Shown: positions 28,981 through 40,587, counted from the stretch's first letter. The stretch is DNA of 64,000 nucleotides from Acidobacteriota bacterium (GCA_026394015.1 JAPKZA010000273.1:66270-130269), one strand, 5' to 3'. The notes: a model not told the origin generated them from the sequence alone. Translations and numbers: made by a program.

Positions 28981-31311
28981 TCACAATTTCGACCGGCGTT
29001 TCTCCCGCACGGCTTCCCGATAGCTCTCCGCCAACTGCGCCGTGATGGTCGCCATGTCCCAGTGCTCCACCACCTCCGCCCGCGCCCTCCCCGCCAACGC
29101 CGCCGCCAACGCCGGATCTTCCATCAATTGCAGCACCTTGTCCGCAAACGCCTGCGGCTCATCTGCCAACAGACACGTATCACCATCCGTCTCCGCCAAC
29201 CCCTCCGCTCCCACCGTCGTCGACACCACCGGCATCCCCGCCGCATACGCTTCCAGCAGCTTCACCCGCACCCCGGACCCCGTTAGAATCGGACAAATAA
29301 ACACCGCATACCGCGCCAACGCCTCGCGCACGTCATCCACGAAACCGATCATCTCAATCTGCCCCACCTCCGGCAACGAGTGTCGCGGAGGAGGATCGCT
29401 ACCAATAATCACCAACTTCACAGAAGGCCGCGCCGCTACCAACCCCGGCCACACCTGCTGCAAAAACCAAGTCAAAGCCTCCCGGTTCGGGATATGCCGA
29501 AACGAACCCAAAAACAACAAAGTCTCCGGCTCCCGACCCGCCGGCTCATATCGATACCGAGTCGTATCGATACCCGCCCGCAGCCCCGATTGCATCTTCC
29601 CCCGCAGCTCCGGCGCAAACTCCCCCAGGTACTTCTCGTTCTCCCGACTGCACATCTGCACCCGGTCCATCTTCGGCAACATCATCAGCTCGTACCGCAG
29701 CGCCCGCAGATATTCATACGCCGCCGACACCTTTCCCAACGGATTCCCCGGCTTCGCCAAGCTCCGTCCTATCGACTGGAAGTACACATCGTGCTCGAAC
29801 AGAATGTTCACGATCTGCCCAAACTCCTCCGCGTACTGCCCCATATTCGTATACTCGATCTGCAACACGTCCACCCGATGCAGCAGCATCGTCCGATGGA
29901 TTGCCCACCGCAAATCATCGTTCGCAAACTCCCGCACCGCAAACGGCGTCAGCGACCCGAACCCCTTCGGCCGCCCCTCCATCCGCACAAAATACTCCGC
30001 CGTCGCGCACACCTCGCTTAGCGGCTCATGAGCCCCCCGCTGCCACTCTTCATCGAGCAGCACAATCAAATGCACCGGCACATGCTTCACCAGTTCATAC
30101 AGCGTCTGCGACATGAACACGGCCCCGCCATGGATCGGCGGCAAAATCGGATAGGGCGAAAGGAACAAAGTCCGCGGCCGCTCCGGGTCCGCCTCCAGCT
30201 TCTCAAAACGGTCCAGGAAGTAGCCAGGTAAAGGCCGACGAAACGCCTCCGTATCGCTCACCGCCGCCAGGTCAAACGCCCGCGCCCGCGCCCGCATCGC
30301 CTCCGGCAATTGTAAAAACGCCCGCCACAAAGCCATCGGATTCGGCCGCTCAAACGACTCCCCAAACAACACGCTCAAAACCGCCCCGGCCCACGAATAC
30401 GCCAAATGCTCCGCCAACCGCGGCCACTCATGAATATTCTTCCAGCAGAACAACAAGAAATTCTTCTTCAGAATCGACTCAATATAAGCCGCCGAAAACT
30501 TCTTCCCAATCGTTCCCCGATGCTCATGAAACACGTGGCTCGCCGGCTGGTACAACACCTTCCAACCCCGCTTCCACGCCATCATCCCCAGGTCCGTGTC
30601 TTCCAAATAGAACGGCTTCAACAACTCATCGAACCCGCCCAACTGCAAAAACTTCCGCCGATCAAACGCACAACTCCCGCCGCCCCCGTAGAAGCACGGA
30701 AACAACCGGTCCACCCGCTCATCAATCCGATGCCGTACCCGTAGCCCGCCGTTCTCCCACCAAGCCTGCGTCAACCCCGTCTCTTCCCGCAACTTCGCAG
30801 GGTCGCTGAAAAAAATCTGGCACGACACCGCAAAAACCTTCTCGTCCGTAAACCCCGCCAGCAGCGGCCCCAGAAAATCCGCCGCCACCCGCATATCGCT
30901 ATTCAGCAGCACCACAATGTCGTTCGTCGCCGCCCGAAACCCCGCGTTCGACCCTCCGCCAAATCCCAGGTTCGTCTTGTTCCGAATCACCCGTACCGTC
31001 GGGAACCGCTCCGCCAAAAACTCCGCCGACCCGTCCGTACTCGCGTCGTCGACGACAATCACCTCGTTCCCCTGCGCTGCCACCAACACGCTCGGTAAAT
31101 ACTTCTCGAGCAAATCCCGCCCGTTCCAGTTCGGAATCACGATCGTCGCCTTCGTCACATCCGGCCGCACGTCCGCCACCAGCGCCTTCCGGCCCCGCAG
31201 CCGAAGCCAAACGTCGGTCAACGCCAGCCCCACCGCGGGCACCCCAATCAGCACCGGCGAAGCCACGAGTAGCGGTAAATTGCGCCCCAGGCGCTGCCAG
31301 AACCCCATCAC
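28981..31311 (-). CDS. Bifunctional glycosyltransferase: N-terminal GT2 fused to C-terminal GT4
   Basis: KATIVIPNWNGRDLLEKYLPSVL...VVDDASTDGSAEFL; C-terminal FLGSFRHIPNREALTWFLQQVWP...PILTGSGVRVKLLEAYAAGMPVVSTTVGAEGL. Confidence 0.87.
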   Translation of the reverse strand: MMGFWQRLGRNLPLLVASPVLIGVPAVGLALTDVWLRLRGRKALVADVRPDVTKATIVIPNWNGRDLLEKYLPSVLVAAQGNEVIVVDDASTDGSAEFLAERFPTVRVIRNKTNLGFGGGSNAGFRAATNDIVVLLNSDMRVAADFLGPLLAGFTDEKVFAVSCQIFFSDPAKLREETGLTQAWWENGGLRVRHRIDERVDRLFPCFYGGGGSCAFDRRKFLQLGGFDELLKPFYLEDTDLGMMAWKRGWKVLYQPASHVFHEHRGTIGKKFSAAYIESILKKNFLLFCWKNIHEWPRLAEHLAYSWAGAVLSVLFGESFERPNPMALWRAFLQLPEAMRARARAFDLAAVSDTEAFRRPLPGYFLDRFEKLEADPERPRTLFLSPYPILPPIHGGAVFMSQTLYELVKHVPVHLIVLLDEEWQRGAHEPLSEVCATAEYFVRMEGRPKGFGSLTPFAVREFANDDLRWAIHRTMLLHRVDVLQIEYTNMGQYAEEFGQIVNILFEHDVYFQSIGRSLAKPGNPLGKVSAAYEYLRALRYELMMLPKMDRVQMCSRENEKYLGEFAPELRGKMQSGLRAGIDTTRYRYEPAGREPETLLFLGSFRHIPNREALTWFLQQVWPGLVAARPSVKLVIIGSDPPPRHSLPEVGQIEMIGFVDDVREALARYAVFICPILTGSGVRVKLLEAYAAGMPVVSTTVGAEGLAETDGDTCLLADEPQAFADKVLQLMEDPALAAALAGRARAEVVEHWDMATITAQLAESYREAVREKRRSKL

Positions 31312-32556
31312 CTAAACCGTCGGCCCCACCCCGAATCGCCGCCCCAACCGCATCCACTTCGATGCGCCCACCGCCGCCAACTGCTCCCGCAACGCCGCAA
31401 TCTCCCGGTCCAGCCCCTGCGCCCACCGCGTCCGCTCTTCCATCAAAACCTCCGCCGCCTCCGCCCGCCGCTGGCACTCCTCATACTCCGCCCGCGCCGC
31501 CGCTAACGCCCCGCTCCACTCCTCTTCCTTCGCCTGCCCCCAAGCAATCGCGGCCCCCCTCTCCGCTTCAATCCGAGCAATCTCCACCTCGTAGCCCGCC
31601 ACCGCCCCCCGCCCCAACCGTTGCTGCTTCTCGATCTCTTCCTGCAACTCCTCAATCCGCGCGTGCGCCACCTTCAAATTCCCGTTCACCGTCTGCGCCC
31701 AGCCGTTCGCCGCCTTCAACTCCTCCACCGTCCCATCGTGCAGCCGCAGCAACTCCTGATGCGCCGTCTGCTCCTTCGCAATCCACCCGTCTTTCGTCAC
31801 CAACTCCGCCGCTAACCGTTGAATGTGCTGCTCCCGCTCCCGCAACACGTTCGCCGAAGACGGCACGTACAAGTACGCCGGTGCCCCCGTCTGCATCTCA
31901 TTCGCGCACACCGCCAAAAAGAAGTGCGAATCCGCCGCCGTCCCCACGCGCCCTTCCATCTTTACCTCGGCCCCGCTCGCTCCCGCCTCCGGCTGAAACA
32001 CAATGCTATCCGCATGGTTCTCCAGAAACATCGAAACGTGCGGAAAAACCTCCCCCAACGCCCCCCGAAACTCCTCAATCTCAAACTCGTGCGTATGGAA
32101 CGGATTCGGCCCCGACTGCTCCCGCGACTCCGCATAGTAAAGCTTGTTCGGCGTCGAAACCACCAACTGCCCGCCCGGTGCCAGCACCCGCCGTGCCTCC
32201 GTCAGCAGTTGCGGCCAATTCTCCAGATGCTCAATCACCTCGAACGCCACCACCAAGTCGAAGCTCGCGTCCGCAAACGGCATCTCCGTCGCCGACCCCA
32301 CCTCAAACCGCACATTCGCCCGCCCATAGTGCGCCTGGGCGTACTCCACCGCTTCCGCGCTCACATCAATCCCCGTCGCCTCGCGCGCCGTCTGCGCCAA
32401 CTCCGCCGTCCCATACCCAGCCCCGCACCCCACATCCAACACGCGCTTCCGCCGCGCCAACCGCGCCGCAAACGTATACCGCGAAATGTGCTCGTTCCAC
32501 AGGTCCACGTCCACCAGACCCGGAATCACCCGCTCGCCCGTAAACTCAGTGCTCAT
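31312..32556 (-). CDS. Class I SAM-dependent methyltransferase with C-terminal coiled coil
   Basis: RVLDVGCGAGYGTAELAQTA, VVAFEVIEHLENWPQLLTEARRVLAPGGQLVVSTPNK. Confidence 0.87.
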   Translation of the reverse strand: MSTEFTGERVIPGLVDVDLWNEHISRYTFAARLARRKRVLDVGCGAGYGTAELAQTAREATGIDVSAEAVEYAQAHYGRANVRFEVGSATEMPFADASFDLVVAFEVIEHLENWPQLLTEARRVLAPGGQLVVSTPNKLYYAESREQSGPNPFHTHEFEIEEFRGALGEVFPHVSMFLENHADSIVFQPEAGASGAEVKMEGRVGTAADSHFFLAVCANEMQTGAPAYLYVPSSANVLREREQHIQRLAAELVTKDGWIAKEQTAHQELLRLHDGTVEELKAANGWAQTVNGNLKVAHARIEELQEEIEKQQRLGRGAVAGYEVEIARIEAERGAAIAWGQAKEEEWSGALAAARAEYEECQRRAEAAEVLMEERTRWAQGLDREIAALREQLAAVGASKWMRLGRRFGVGPTV

Positions 32557-33850
32557 GCGGAACCGTCTCCTTCGCCCCCATCCGCGAATTCACCTCCACC
32601 TTACACGGCAAATGCAGATATCCGTAAATCTGCCCCTCCCCATGCCCCATCTGCAGCGTCAGCGCGTTGTCAATCCAATCGCACATCTTGTAATGCGTCA
32701 GGTTCCCATCCGCAATCGCCGGCGACAACGAAAACGAAGCCGGATACAACTCCGGCAGCGTCACGTGAAAATCCACCGTCACCGTGTCCCCCGGCCATAG
32801 CTCGGCCAACTGGTGCCCCTCCCGCAACGTGTTCGTCCCCGCGAAGTCCACGCCCAAATGGTTCCGCATCATAAACCCCACATTCGGGTTCATCACCGCC
32901 TCCGTCGCCCGCGCGCTGATCCGGATCACCACCTGCGACCCCGGCTCCATCAAATGCAGCTTCCGCCCCTCCTCGTCCATCACCACAATGCCGATAATCT
33001 TCGCCCGGCCATCCCCATACCGATGGTCCACGTTCGGAATCGATTCCACCACCTCCGGCGCCACACTCGCTCCCACGGGCTGCTCCCCTACCCTGGTCCC
33101 CAACTCCAAAAACCGCGAATCCTTCTCCACCATGTACGCCAAATACTGCGAGACGACGTTCTCCGTCTCCCCAATCGCCCGGATCACCCCGTTATCCAGC
33201 CACATCGTCCGATCCCCAATCGCCTTCACATCGCCAATCGCGTGCGATACGAACAGGATCGTCACACCCCGCTTCCGTAGCTCATGCACCTTCCGCATGC
33301 AGCGCTGCCGAAAGTAGATATCCCCCACCGCCAGCGCCTCGTCCACCAACAGAATGTCCGGGTCCACATGAATCGCCACCGAAAACGCCAACCGCACCGC
33401 CATCCCACTCGAGTACGTTTTCACGGGCTGATCGATAAACTCATCAATCTCCGCGAAAGCTTCAATCTCGGCGTAGCGAGCATCAATCTGCGCCGTCGAC
33501 AAACCCAGAATAGCCGCGTTCAGGTAGACGTTCTCCTTCCCCGAAAACTCCGGATTAAACCCCGAACCCAGTTCGAGCAGCGCCGACACCCGCCCGTTCA
33601 CTACCGCGCTGCCGGAACTCGGCTGCAGAATCCCCGCCACCATTTGCAGCAACGTCGACTTCCCCGACCCGTTCTCCCCAATAATGCAAAACGTCTCGCC
33701 CTTCTTCACTTCAAACGACACGTCCCGCACCGCCCAAAAGTCCCGATGGAACGAGACACGGTTGAACGTGGCCAACTCTTTTAACCGCTGGCCCGGCGAC
33801 GCGTAGATGGGGTAACTCTTCGAAACCCGCTGAAAATAAATCACATTCAT
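32546..33850 (-). CDS. Polysaccharide ABC transporter ATP-binding protein with Wzt-like C-terminal domain
   Basis: CIIGENGSGKSTLLQMVAGILQPSSGSAVVNGRVSALLELGSGFNPEFSGKENVYLNAAILGL; YSSGMAVRLAFSVAIHVDPDILLVDEALAVGD. Confidence 0.9.
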   Translation of the reverse strand: MNVIYFQRVSKSYPIYASPGQRLKELATFNRVSFHRDFWAVRDVSFEVKKGETFCIIGENGSGKSTLLQMVAGILQPSSGSAVVNGRVSALLELGSGFNPEFSGKENVYLNAAILGLSTAQIDARYAEIEAFAEIDEFIDQPVKTYSSGMAVRLAFSVAIHVDPDILLVDEALAVGDIYFRQRCMRKVHELRKRGVTILFVSHAIGDVKAIGDRTMWLDNGVIRAIGETENVVSQYLAYMVEKDSRFLELGTRVGEQPVGASVAPEVVESIPNVDHRYGDGRAKIIGIVVMDEEGRKLHLMEPGSQVVIRISARATEAVMNPNVGFMMRNHLGVDFAGTNTLREGHQLAELWPGDTVTVDFHVTLPELYPASFSLSPAIADGNLTHYKMCDWIDNALTLQMGHGEGQIYGYLHLPCKVEVNSRMGAKETVPHEH

Positions 33851-33883
33851 GGTGTGCTATATAGCATTTAAAAAGAGGGCATA

Positions 33884-33912
33884 TTGACATTGGCCGCGCG
33901 GTTGCCTAACCT
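33884..33912 (+). promoter_or_regulatory. Sigma-70-like promoter of tRNA-Met
   Basis: TTGACA (33884-33889), 17-bp spacer, TAACCT (33907-33912), 9 nt before the tRNA 5' end. Confidence 0.55.
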
Positions 33913-33921
33913 GGAAAGGTT

Positions 33922-33998
33922 GCCGCTGTAGCTCAGGTGGTTAGAGCGACGGTCTCATAATCCGTAGGTCGTAGGTTCGAGTCCTACCGGCGGCACCA
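33922..33998 (+). tRNA. tRNA-Met (anticodon CAT)
   Basis: GCCGCTGTAGCTCAG...CTCATAA...GGTTCGAGTCCTACCGGCGGCACCA; acceptor stem pairs, encoded CCA. Confidence 0.93.
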
Positions 33999-34012
33999 AA
34001 CCCTTCCGACGT

Positions 34013-34945
34013 CTAATCGAAGTTGTCCCCCGTGATCACGGCGTAAATTCGGTCCAAATCAGCCTGCGAGTAGTAGTCGATTTCGATCTTGCCTTTCCCG
34101 GGTGCTTTTTCCAGGATTCTCACTCGGGTTCCCAGCGCCCCTTCCAACTCCCCAATCGCGGCCTTCACGTTGGGGTCAATCGGCGTCGGCTCTTCCACCT
34201 TCTTCGGCTCGGCTGGCTTCATCAACTTCTGAGCCATCTGCTCCACTTGCCGCACCGAAAGCCCCTGCGCCGCGGCTTGGCTCGCCACCTCGCGTTGCAG
34301 TTCGTCCGAAGGCAGACCAACGATCGCCCGGGCATGTCCCATGGAAAGCCGACGTTCCGCCACCAGCAGTTGCACCTCGACCGGTAGCCGCAGCAGCCGC
34401 AGCATGTTCGTGATCGTCGTCCGATCCTTACCGGTTCGCTTGCCAATCTCTTCGTGGCTCAGGCCAAGGTCGTTCGCCAGCCGTTCAAACGCCACCGCCA
34501 TTTCAATCGGGTTCAGATCCTCGCGCTGAATGTTCTCAATCAGCGCCACTTCCAAAACCCGGTTGTCGTCGATGTCGGCCACCACCACCGGCACCTCTTT
34601 CAGGCCGGCCAGCCGGGACGCCCGCCACCGCCGCTCCCCCGCGATCAGGTGATACTTCTCCCCAATCTTCCGGACGATCAGCGGCTGGATGATTCCGTTC
34701 GCCTGAATCGATGCAGCCAACTCCTGTAGCCGCACGGTGTCGAACACCGTCCGCGGTTGGTTCGGATTCGGCTCAATCTGGTCGATCAGCAGCCTGGTAG
34801 TCGCCGCCGGCTCTGCTGCCGCGGCCGGGGTCGCCGAAACGGTTGGAGGCGCGGGAGCCGCCTGGGCCGCCGGTCGGGCCGGCAGTAGCGACGAAAGGCC
34901 TTTACCCAGCGCTCTGCGCGGATTGTTGTCTGGCGCGTTGGTCAT
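34013..34945 (-). CDS. parB: Chromosome partitioning protein ParB
   Basis: [82 protein letters not shown]. Start at MTNAPDNNP preferred. Confidence 0.95.
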   Translation of the reverse strand: MTNAPDNNPRRALGKGLSSLLPARPAAQAAPAPPTVSATPAAAAEPAATTRLLIDQIEPNPNQPRTVFDTVRLQELAASIQANGIIQPLIVRKIGEKYHLIAGERRWRASRLAGLKEVPVVVADIDDNRVLEVALIENIQREDLNPIEMAVAFERLANDLGLSHEEIGKRTGKDRTTITNMLRLLRLPVEVQLLVAERRLSMGHARAIVGLPSDELQREVASQAAAQGLSVRQVEQMAQKLMKPAEPKKVEEPTPIDPNVKAAIGELEGALGTRVRILEKAPGKGKIEIDYYSQADLDRIYAVITGDNFD

Positions 34946-35732
34946 TAGCGAGGATCTCCTGCGCAAGTTGGATGTAGCATTCAGCACCCTTGGAACGGAT
35001 GTCGTAAAGTAAAATCGGTTTGCCGTGGCTCGGCGCTTCCGCCAGCCGGACGCTTCGCGGAATCACGGTCTTGAAGACTTCGTCCTGGAAGAACTCTTTC
35101 AGATCCTGCGCCACCTGCCGGGTTAAATTCGTCCGGTCGTCGAACATGGTCAGCAGAATCCCCTCGGTCTTCAGGTTGTGTTGGAACGACTCTTTGATCC
35201 GCTCCACCGTGTCCATCAACTGAGAGATCCCTTCCAGCGCAAAGAATTCGCACTGAATCGGCACCAGCAGCGAATTGGATGCCACCAACGCATTCAGCGT
35301 CAAAAGATCGAGCGCCGGCGGACAGTCAATGAGAATGTAGTCGTATCGATCCTGGATCGATTCCAGAGCCGTCTTCAAGCAAAGCTCCCGATTCGGCCGA
35401 CTCACCAAATCGATATTGACCCCCACCAGGTTCCGATCCGCCGGCAACAGTTCCAGACCATCGCACTCGGTCGGTACAATTGCCTCGGCTGCCTCACGCT
35501 CTCCCAGCAACACGTGATACAGCGTCACATTGTTGTCCGGATCTTTCGCGATTCCGAGTCCCGTTGTCGAGTTCCCCTGCGGATCGGCATCCACCAGCAG
35601 GACTCGCAGCTCATTCGCAGCCAGAGAGGCCGCCAAATTAATAGCGGTGGTCGTCTTGCCAACTCCACCCTTCTGATTGGCTATTGCAATCGTTTTTGCC
35701 AATGGTTCTGGTTCCTCGACTAATCCTATCAT
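34902..35732 (-). CDS. parA: Chromosome partitioning ATPase ParA (Soj)
   Basis: [60 protein letters not shown]. Confidence 0.95.
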   Translation of the reverse strand: MIGLVEEPEPLAKTIAIANQKGGVGKTTTAINLAASLAANELRVLLVDADPQGNSTTGLGIAKDPDNNVTLYHVLLGEREAAEAIVPTECDGLELLPADRNLVGVNIDLVSRPNRELCLKTALESIQDRYDYILIDCPPALDLLTLNALVASNSLLVPIQCEFFALEGISQLMDTVERIKESFQHNLKTEGILLTMFDDRTNLTRQVAQDLKEFFQDEVFKTVIPRSVRLAEAPSHGKPILLYDIRSKGAECYIQLAQEILANDQRARQQSAQSAG

Positions 35733-35766
35733 GGGTGGCCGGAAAGGCTTCTATCCTGGACTATCT

Positions 35767-35780
35767 GTTCCACGTGGAAA
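35767..35780. promoter_or_regulatory. parS-like site 1 (GTTCCACGTGGAAa, one mismatch)
   Basis: Matches the parS-type palindrome GTTCCACGTGGAAC at 13 of 14 bases; directly upstream of parA. Confidence 0.75.
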
Positions 35781-35822
35781 TATCTGCCACCACAGGCCTC
35801 GTCCACCCCCCCCCATCCACAC

Positions 35823-35836
35823 GTTCCACGTGGAAC
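35823..35836. promoter_or_regulatory. parS-like site 2
   Basis: Perfect palindrome GTTCCACGTGGAAC. Confidence 0.85.
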
Positions 35837-35930
35837 CCTGATTCATTCCTCACCCCCTTCGTTTGAATCGACCAGCGCCCGTCCCAAACACGGCCGCGGA
35901 CCCTCCCCTCGAACTCATCCCCCCTGCTAC

Positions 35931-35944
35931 GTTCCACGTGGAAC
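35931..35944. promoter_or_regulatory. parS-like site 3
   Basis: Perfect palindrome GTTCCACGTGGAAC. Confidence 0.85.
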
Positions 35945-36016
35945 ACCCCTTACACCTAGCCATCAACGGTCAAAGCCCAGCGCTTCTCTCCAGATCCCCC
36001 GTCCCTACCCAACCCC

Positions 36017-36030
36017 GTTCCACGTGGAAC
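36017..36030. promoter_or_regulatory. parS-like site 4
   Basis: Perfect palindrome GTTCCACGTGGAAC. Confidence 0.85.
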
Positions 36031-36284
36031 ATCCCACCACTCTACAAGAGGCAGATATCCAACACCGAAACGGCAGCCGGAGTAACCCGAGGTACCCTCG
36101 CCACCCGACTCTCCTCCCCCAGCAAATACACCCAGTACTTCATACGCGTCTCCGCCACCCCCAACAAGCCAACTACCACGCCCGAACGCTCCATCCACGT
36201 CGCCTATGCCACGTTCTCCCCCCCCCCAAAGGCCGAATTGTCCGCAAACTACCGCACCTCCAACCGCCCTTTCCCACCCACTCC

Positions 36285-36298
36285 GTTCCACGTGGAAC
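36285..36298. promoter_or_regulatory. parS-like site 5
   Basis: Perfect palindrome GTTCCACGTGGAAC. Confidence 0.85.
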
Positions 36299-36612
36299 AC
36301 CCTCCGCTCAACCAAAGCTACATATCCAACACCGAAACCGCCGCCGGAGTCAACCCAAGTATCCGCGACGCCTCACCCTTCGTCACCGGCCTCAACCGCC
36401 GAAACTTGTCCACCATCTCCCGCGACAACCCCGGAATCCCACCAAAGTCCAACTCCACGAGAATTGAACGAGCCTCCGACGCTTGCAACCCAACCACCTG
36501 CCGCCCTCCCGTCGCAAGTACCCGCTGTACTTCAAATGGATCTCCACCACCCCCCAAAGTCCAAAACGCCCAGAAAGTTCCGCACCGCCAGCCGCCGTCC
36601 CCCACCCACCCC

Positions 36613-36626
36613 GTTCCACGTGGAAC
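36613..36626. promoter_or_regulatory. parS-like site 6
   Basis: Perfect palindrome GTTCCACGTGGAAC. Confidence 0.85.
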
Positions 36627-36971
36627 ACCCCACCGCTTTACGAAAGGCAGATATCCAACACCGAAGCCGCCGCCGGAGTCACCCCAGGTATCCGCGACGC
36701 CCACCGGCCTCACCCGCCGAAACTTCTCCACCATCTCCCGCGACAACCCAGGAATCCGACCATAATCCTACTCCACCGGAATCGAGCGCGCCTCCGACGC
36801 CTGCAACCGCGCCACCTGCCGCTCCTCCTGTCGCGAATACCCGCTGTACTTCAAATGCGTCTCCACCGCCCAGAACGCATCACCCACCTCGCTAATGCTG
36901 GATCCGCCGCCCCCCAAGGCCGAAATGCCCAGAAAGTGCCGCACCGCCAGCCACCGTCCCCCACCCACCCC

Positions 36972-36985
36972 GTTCCACGTGGAAC
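36972..36985. promoter_or_regulatory. parS-like site 7
   Basis: Perfect palindrome GTTCCACGTGGAAC. Confidence 0.85.
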
Positions 36986-37362
36986 ACCCCACCACTCTAC
37001 GAAAGGTAAATATCCAACACCGAAACCGCCGCCGGAGTCACCCCAGGGATCCGCGACGCCTGAACCACCGTCACCGGCCTCACCGGCCGAAACTTGTCCA
37101 CCATCTCCCGCGACAACCCCGGAATCCGACCATAATCCAACCCCACCGGAATCGAACGAGCCTCCGACCCCTACAAACGCGCCACCTGACGCTCCTCCTA
37201 ACGCAAATACCCGCTGTACTTCAAATGCGTCTCCACCGCCCCCAGCAACCCAATCACCGCCCCCAAACTCTTCGCCCACGTCGCCAATGCCTGATCACGC
37301 GCCGCCCAAGGCCGACAGGCCCCGAAACCGCCGCACCGCCAGCCACCGTCCCCACCCACCCC

Positions 37363-37376
37363 GTTCCACGTGGAAC
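37363..37376. promoter_or_regulatory. parS-like site 8
   Basis: Perfect palindrome GTTCCACGTGGAAC, immediately downstream of the mnmG stop. Confidence 0.85.
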
Positions 37377-37387
37377 ACCCCACCGCT

Positions 37388-39250
37388 CTACGAAAGGTAG
37401 ATATCCAGCACCGAAACCGCCGCCGGAGTCACCCCAGGTATCCGCGACGCCTGCCCCAACGTCACCGGCCTCACCCGCCGAAACTTGTCCACCATCTCCC
37501 GCGATAACCCCGGAATCCGACCATAATCCAACTCCACCGGAATCGAACGAGCCTCCGAAGCCTGCAACCGCGCCACCTGACGCTCCTCCTGACGCAAATA
37601 CCCGCTGTACTTCAAATGCGTCTCCACCGCTCCCAGTAACCCGTGCTCCGGCTCCCCCACCTGCGACTCAATCCACGGACGCAACAGCCCAATCACCGCC
37701 TCCGGACGCTTCAACCACGTCGCCAAGGTCGGATTCTCCGTCCCACAAAACGAAACATCCGGAAATTGCCGCGCCGTCAACCGCGTCCCCTCCAACAAAG
37801 GCAACAACGTCGCAAACTGCCCCTGCTTCCGCTCAAATCGCTCCCAACGGTCGTTACCCACCAATCCAAGCGCCCGACCACCCGGCGTCAACCGCGAATC
37901 CGCATTGTCAATCCGCAAATGCAACCGAAACTCCGCCCGCGACGTAAACATCCGATACGGCTCATCCACTCCCTTGCTAATCAAATCATCAATCAAAATC
38001 CCGATATACCCCTCCGTCCGACCCACCACAAACGCCTCCAACCCGCCCACACTCCGCGCCGCATTGATCCCCGCAATCAACCCCTGCGCCGCCGCCTCCT
38101 CATATCCCGACGTCCCATTAATCTGCCCCGCCAAAAACAAACCCGCAATAGTCTTACACTCCAACCCATGATTCAACTCCCGAGCGTCAATCGCGTCATA
38201 CTCAATCGCGTACCCCGGCCGAATCATCTCCGCGTCCTCCAACCCCGGCACCGAAGCCAACATCGCCACCTGCACATCCACCGGCATCGACGTCGACATC
38301 CCGTTCACATACACCTCGTACGTGTCCAATCCCTCCGGCTCCAAAAACAACTGGTGCCGCTCCCGATCTGGAAACTTCACCACCTTGTCTTCAATCGACG
38401 GACAATACCGCGGCCCAATCCCCTCAATCGCTCCCGAATACAGCGGCGACCGATGAATGTTCTCCCGCACCACCGCGTGCGTCGCCTCCGACGTGTACGC
38501 GATGTGACACCGAATCTGCTCCCGCTCAATCTTCCCCGTCAAAAACGAAAACGGCGTCGGCACCGCATCCCCCTCCTGCGGCTCAAATCGCGACCAATCC
38601 AAACTCCGCCCGTCCAACCGCGGCGGCGTCCCCGTCTTCAGCCGCGTCCACGCCATCCCCAAATTCCGCAACTGCTGCCCCAACAAGTTCGACGGAGCCT
38701 CCCCGTTCCGCCCGCAATCCGTCTTCGCCTCCCCGACATGCGCCAACCCATTCAAAAACGTCCCCGTCGTCACCACCACCGCCCCGCTCAACGCCGTCCG
38801 ACCATCCCGCAAACGAACCCCTCGCACCCGCCGCCGAGCCCCATCGGTCTCCAATACCAACTCCGCCACCTCCGCCTGCAAAAAATGCACGTTCGGCTCC
38901 CGCTCCAATACCTCCCGCATCTTAATCCGATACTGCTTCTTATCGCACTGCGCCCGCGGCGACCACACCGCAGGACCCCGACTCGTATTCAACAACCGAA
39001 ATTGAATCCCCACCGCATCCGCCACCTCCCCCATCACCCCACCCAACGCATCAATCTCCCTCACCAAATGGCCTTTCGCAATGCCCCCCACCGCCGGATT
39101 GCACGATAACTGCGCAATCAAGTCAATGTTCATCGCCACCATCGCTGTCCGCAACCCCAGTCGCGCACTCGCCCGCGCCGCCTCACAACCCGCATGACCG
39201 GCCCCAATCACGATCACATCATATTGCAAAGGCTTTAAAACGATAGGCAT
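37388..39250 (-). CDS. mnmG: tRNA uridine-5-carboxymethylaminomethyl modification enzyme MnmG/GidA
   Basis: [65 protein letters not shown]; intact C-terminus. ATG at 39250 preferred; GTG at 39265 possible. Confidence 0.95.
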   Translation of the reverse strand: MPIVLKPLQYDVIVIGAGHAGCEAARASARLGLRTAMVAMNIDLIAQLSCNPAVGGIAKGHLVREIDALGGVMGEVADAVGIQFRLLNTSRGPAVWSPRAQCDKKQYRIKMREVLEREPNVHFLQAEVAELVLETDGARRRVRGVRLRDGRTALSGAVVVTTGTFLNGLAHVGEAKTDCGRNGEAPSNLLGQQLRNLGMAWTRLKTGTPPRLDGRSLDWSRFEPQEGDAVPTPFSFLTGKIEREQIRCHIAYTSEATHAVVRENIHRSPLYSGAIEGIGPRYCPSIEDKVVKFPDRERHQLFLEPEGLDTYEVYVNGMSTSMPVDVQVAMLASVPGLEDAEMIRPGYAIEYDAIDARELNHGLECKTIAGLFLAGQINGTSGYEEAAAQGLIAGINAARSVGGLEAFVVGRTEGYIGILIDDLISKGVDEPYRMFTSRAEFRLHLRIDNADSRLTPGGRALGLVGNDRWERFERKQGQFATLLPLLEGTRLTARQFPDVSFCGTENPTLATWLKRPEAVIGLLRPWIESQVGEPEHGLLGAVETHLKYSGYLRQEERQVARLQASEARSIPVELDYGRIPGLSREMVDKFRRVRPVTLGQASRIPGVTPAAVSVLDIYLS

Positions 39251-39300
39251 AAGGGAAAACGGCACCGCCTGTTCTATTCTAACTTGAGGAGCATCCCCCT

Positions 39301-40572
<1,272 letters not shown>

Positions 40573-40587
40573 AATTTTAAGCAAGGC

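Larger units (their letters stand above)
36040..37365 (-). repeat. Tandem degenerate copies of the mnmG 3' end, separated by parS sites
   Basis: Reverse-strand translations repeat [56 protein letters not shown]...[18 protein letters not shown], identical or near-identical to the MnmG C-terminus, with in-frame stops (e.g. CAG to TAG twice near 37181-37205). Confidence 0.85.

Noticed and set aside
35767-37376. CRISPR array
   Set aside because: The short repeat is a 14-bp palindrome typical of parS, spacing is irregular (56-391 bp), and inter-repeat sequence is homologous to mnmG, not unique spacers; no cas genes.
36400-37500. DnaA-box-like TTGTCCACC motifs repeated in the array
   Set aside because: They are the GTGGACAA part of the repeated MnmG codons (MVDKF) and mismatch the DnaA consensus; no dnaA or AT-rich unwinding element seen.
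35863-37947. Long plus-strand ORFs (300, 305, 350 aa) across the parS array
   Set aside because: Pro/Arg/Thr/His-rich translations antisense to mnmG-tail repeats; open only because of GC-rich repeat composition.
37643-39109. 488-aa plus-strand ORF
   Set aside because: Antisense shadow of mnmG.
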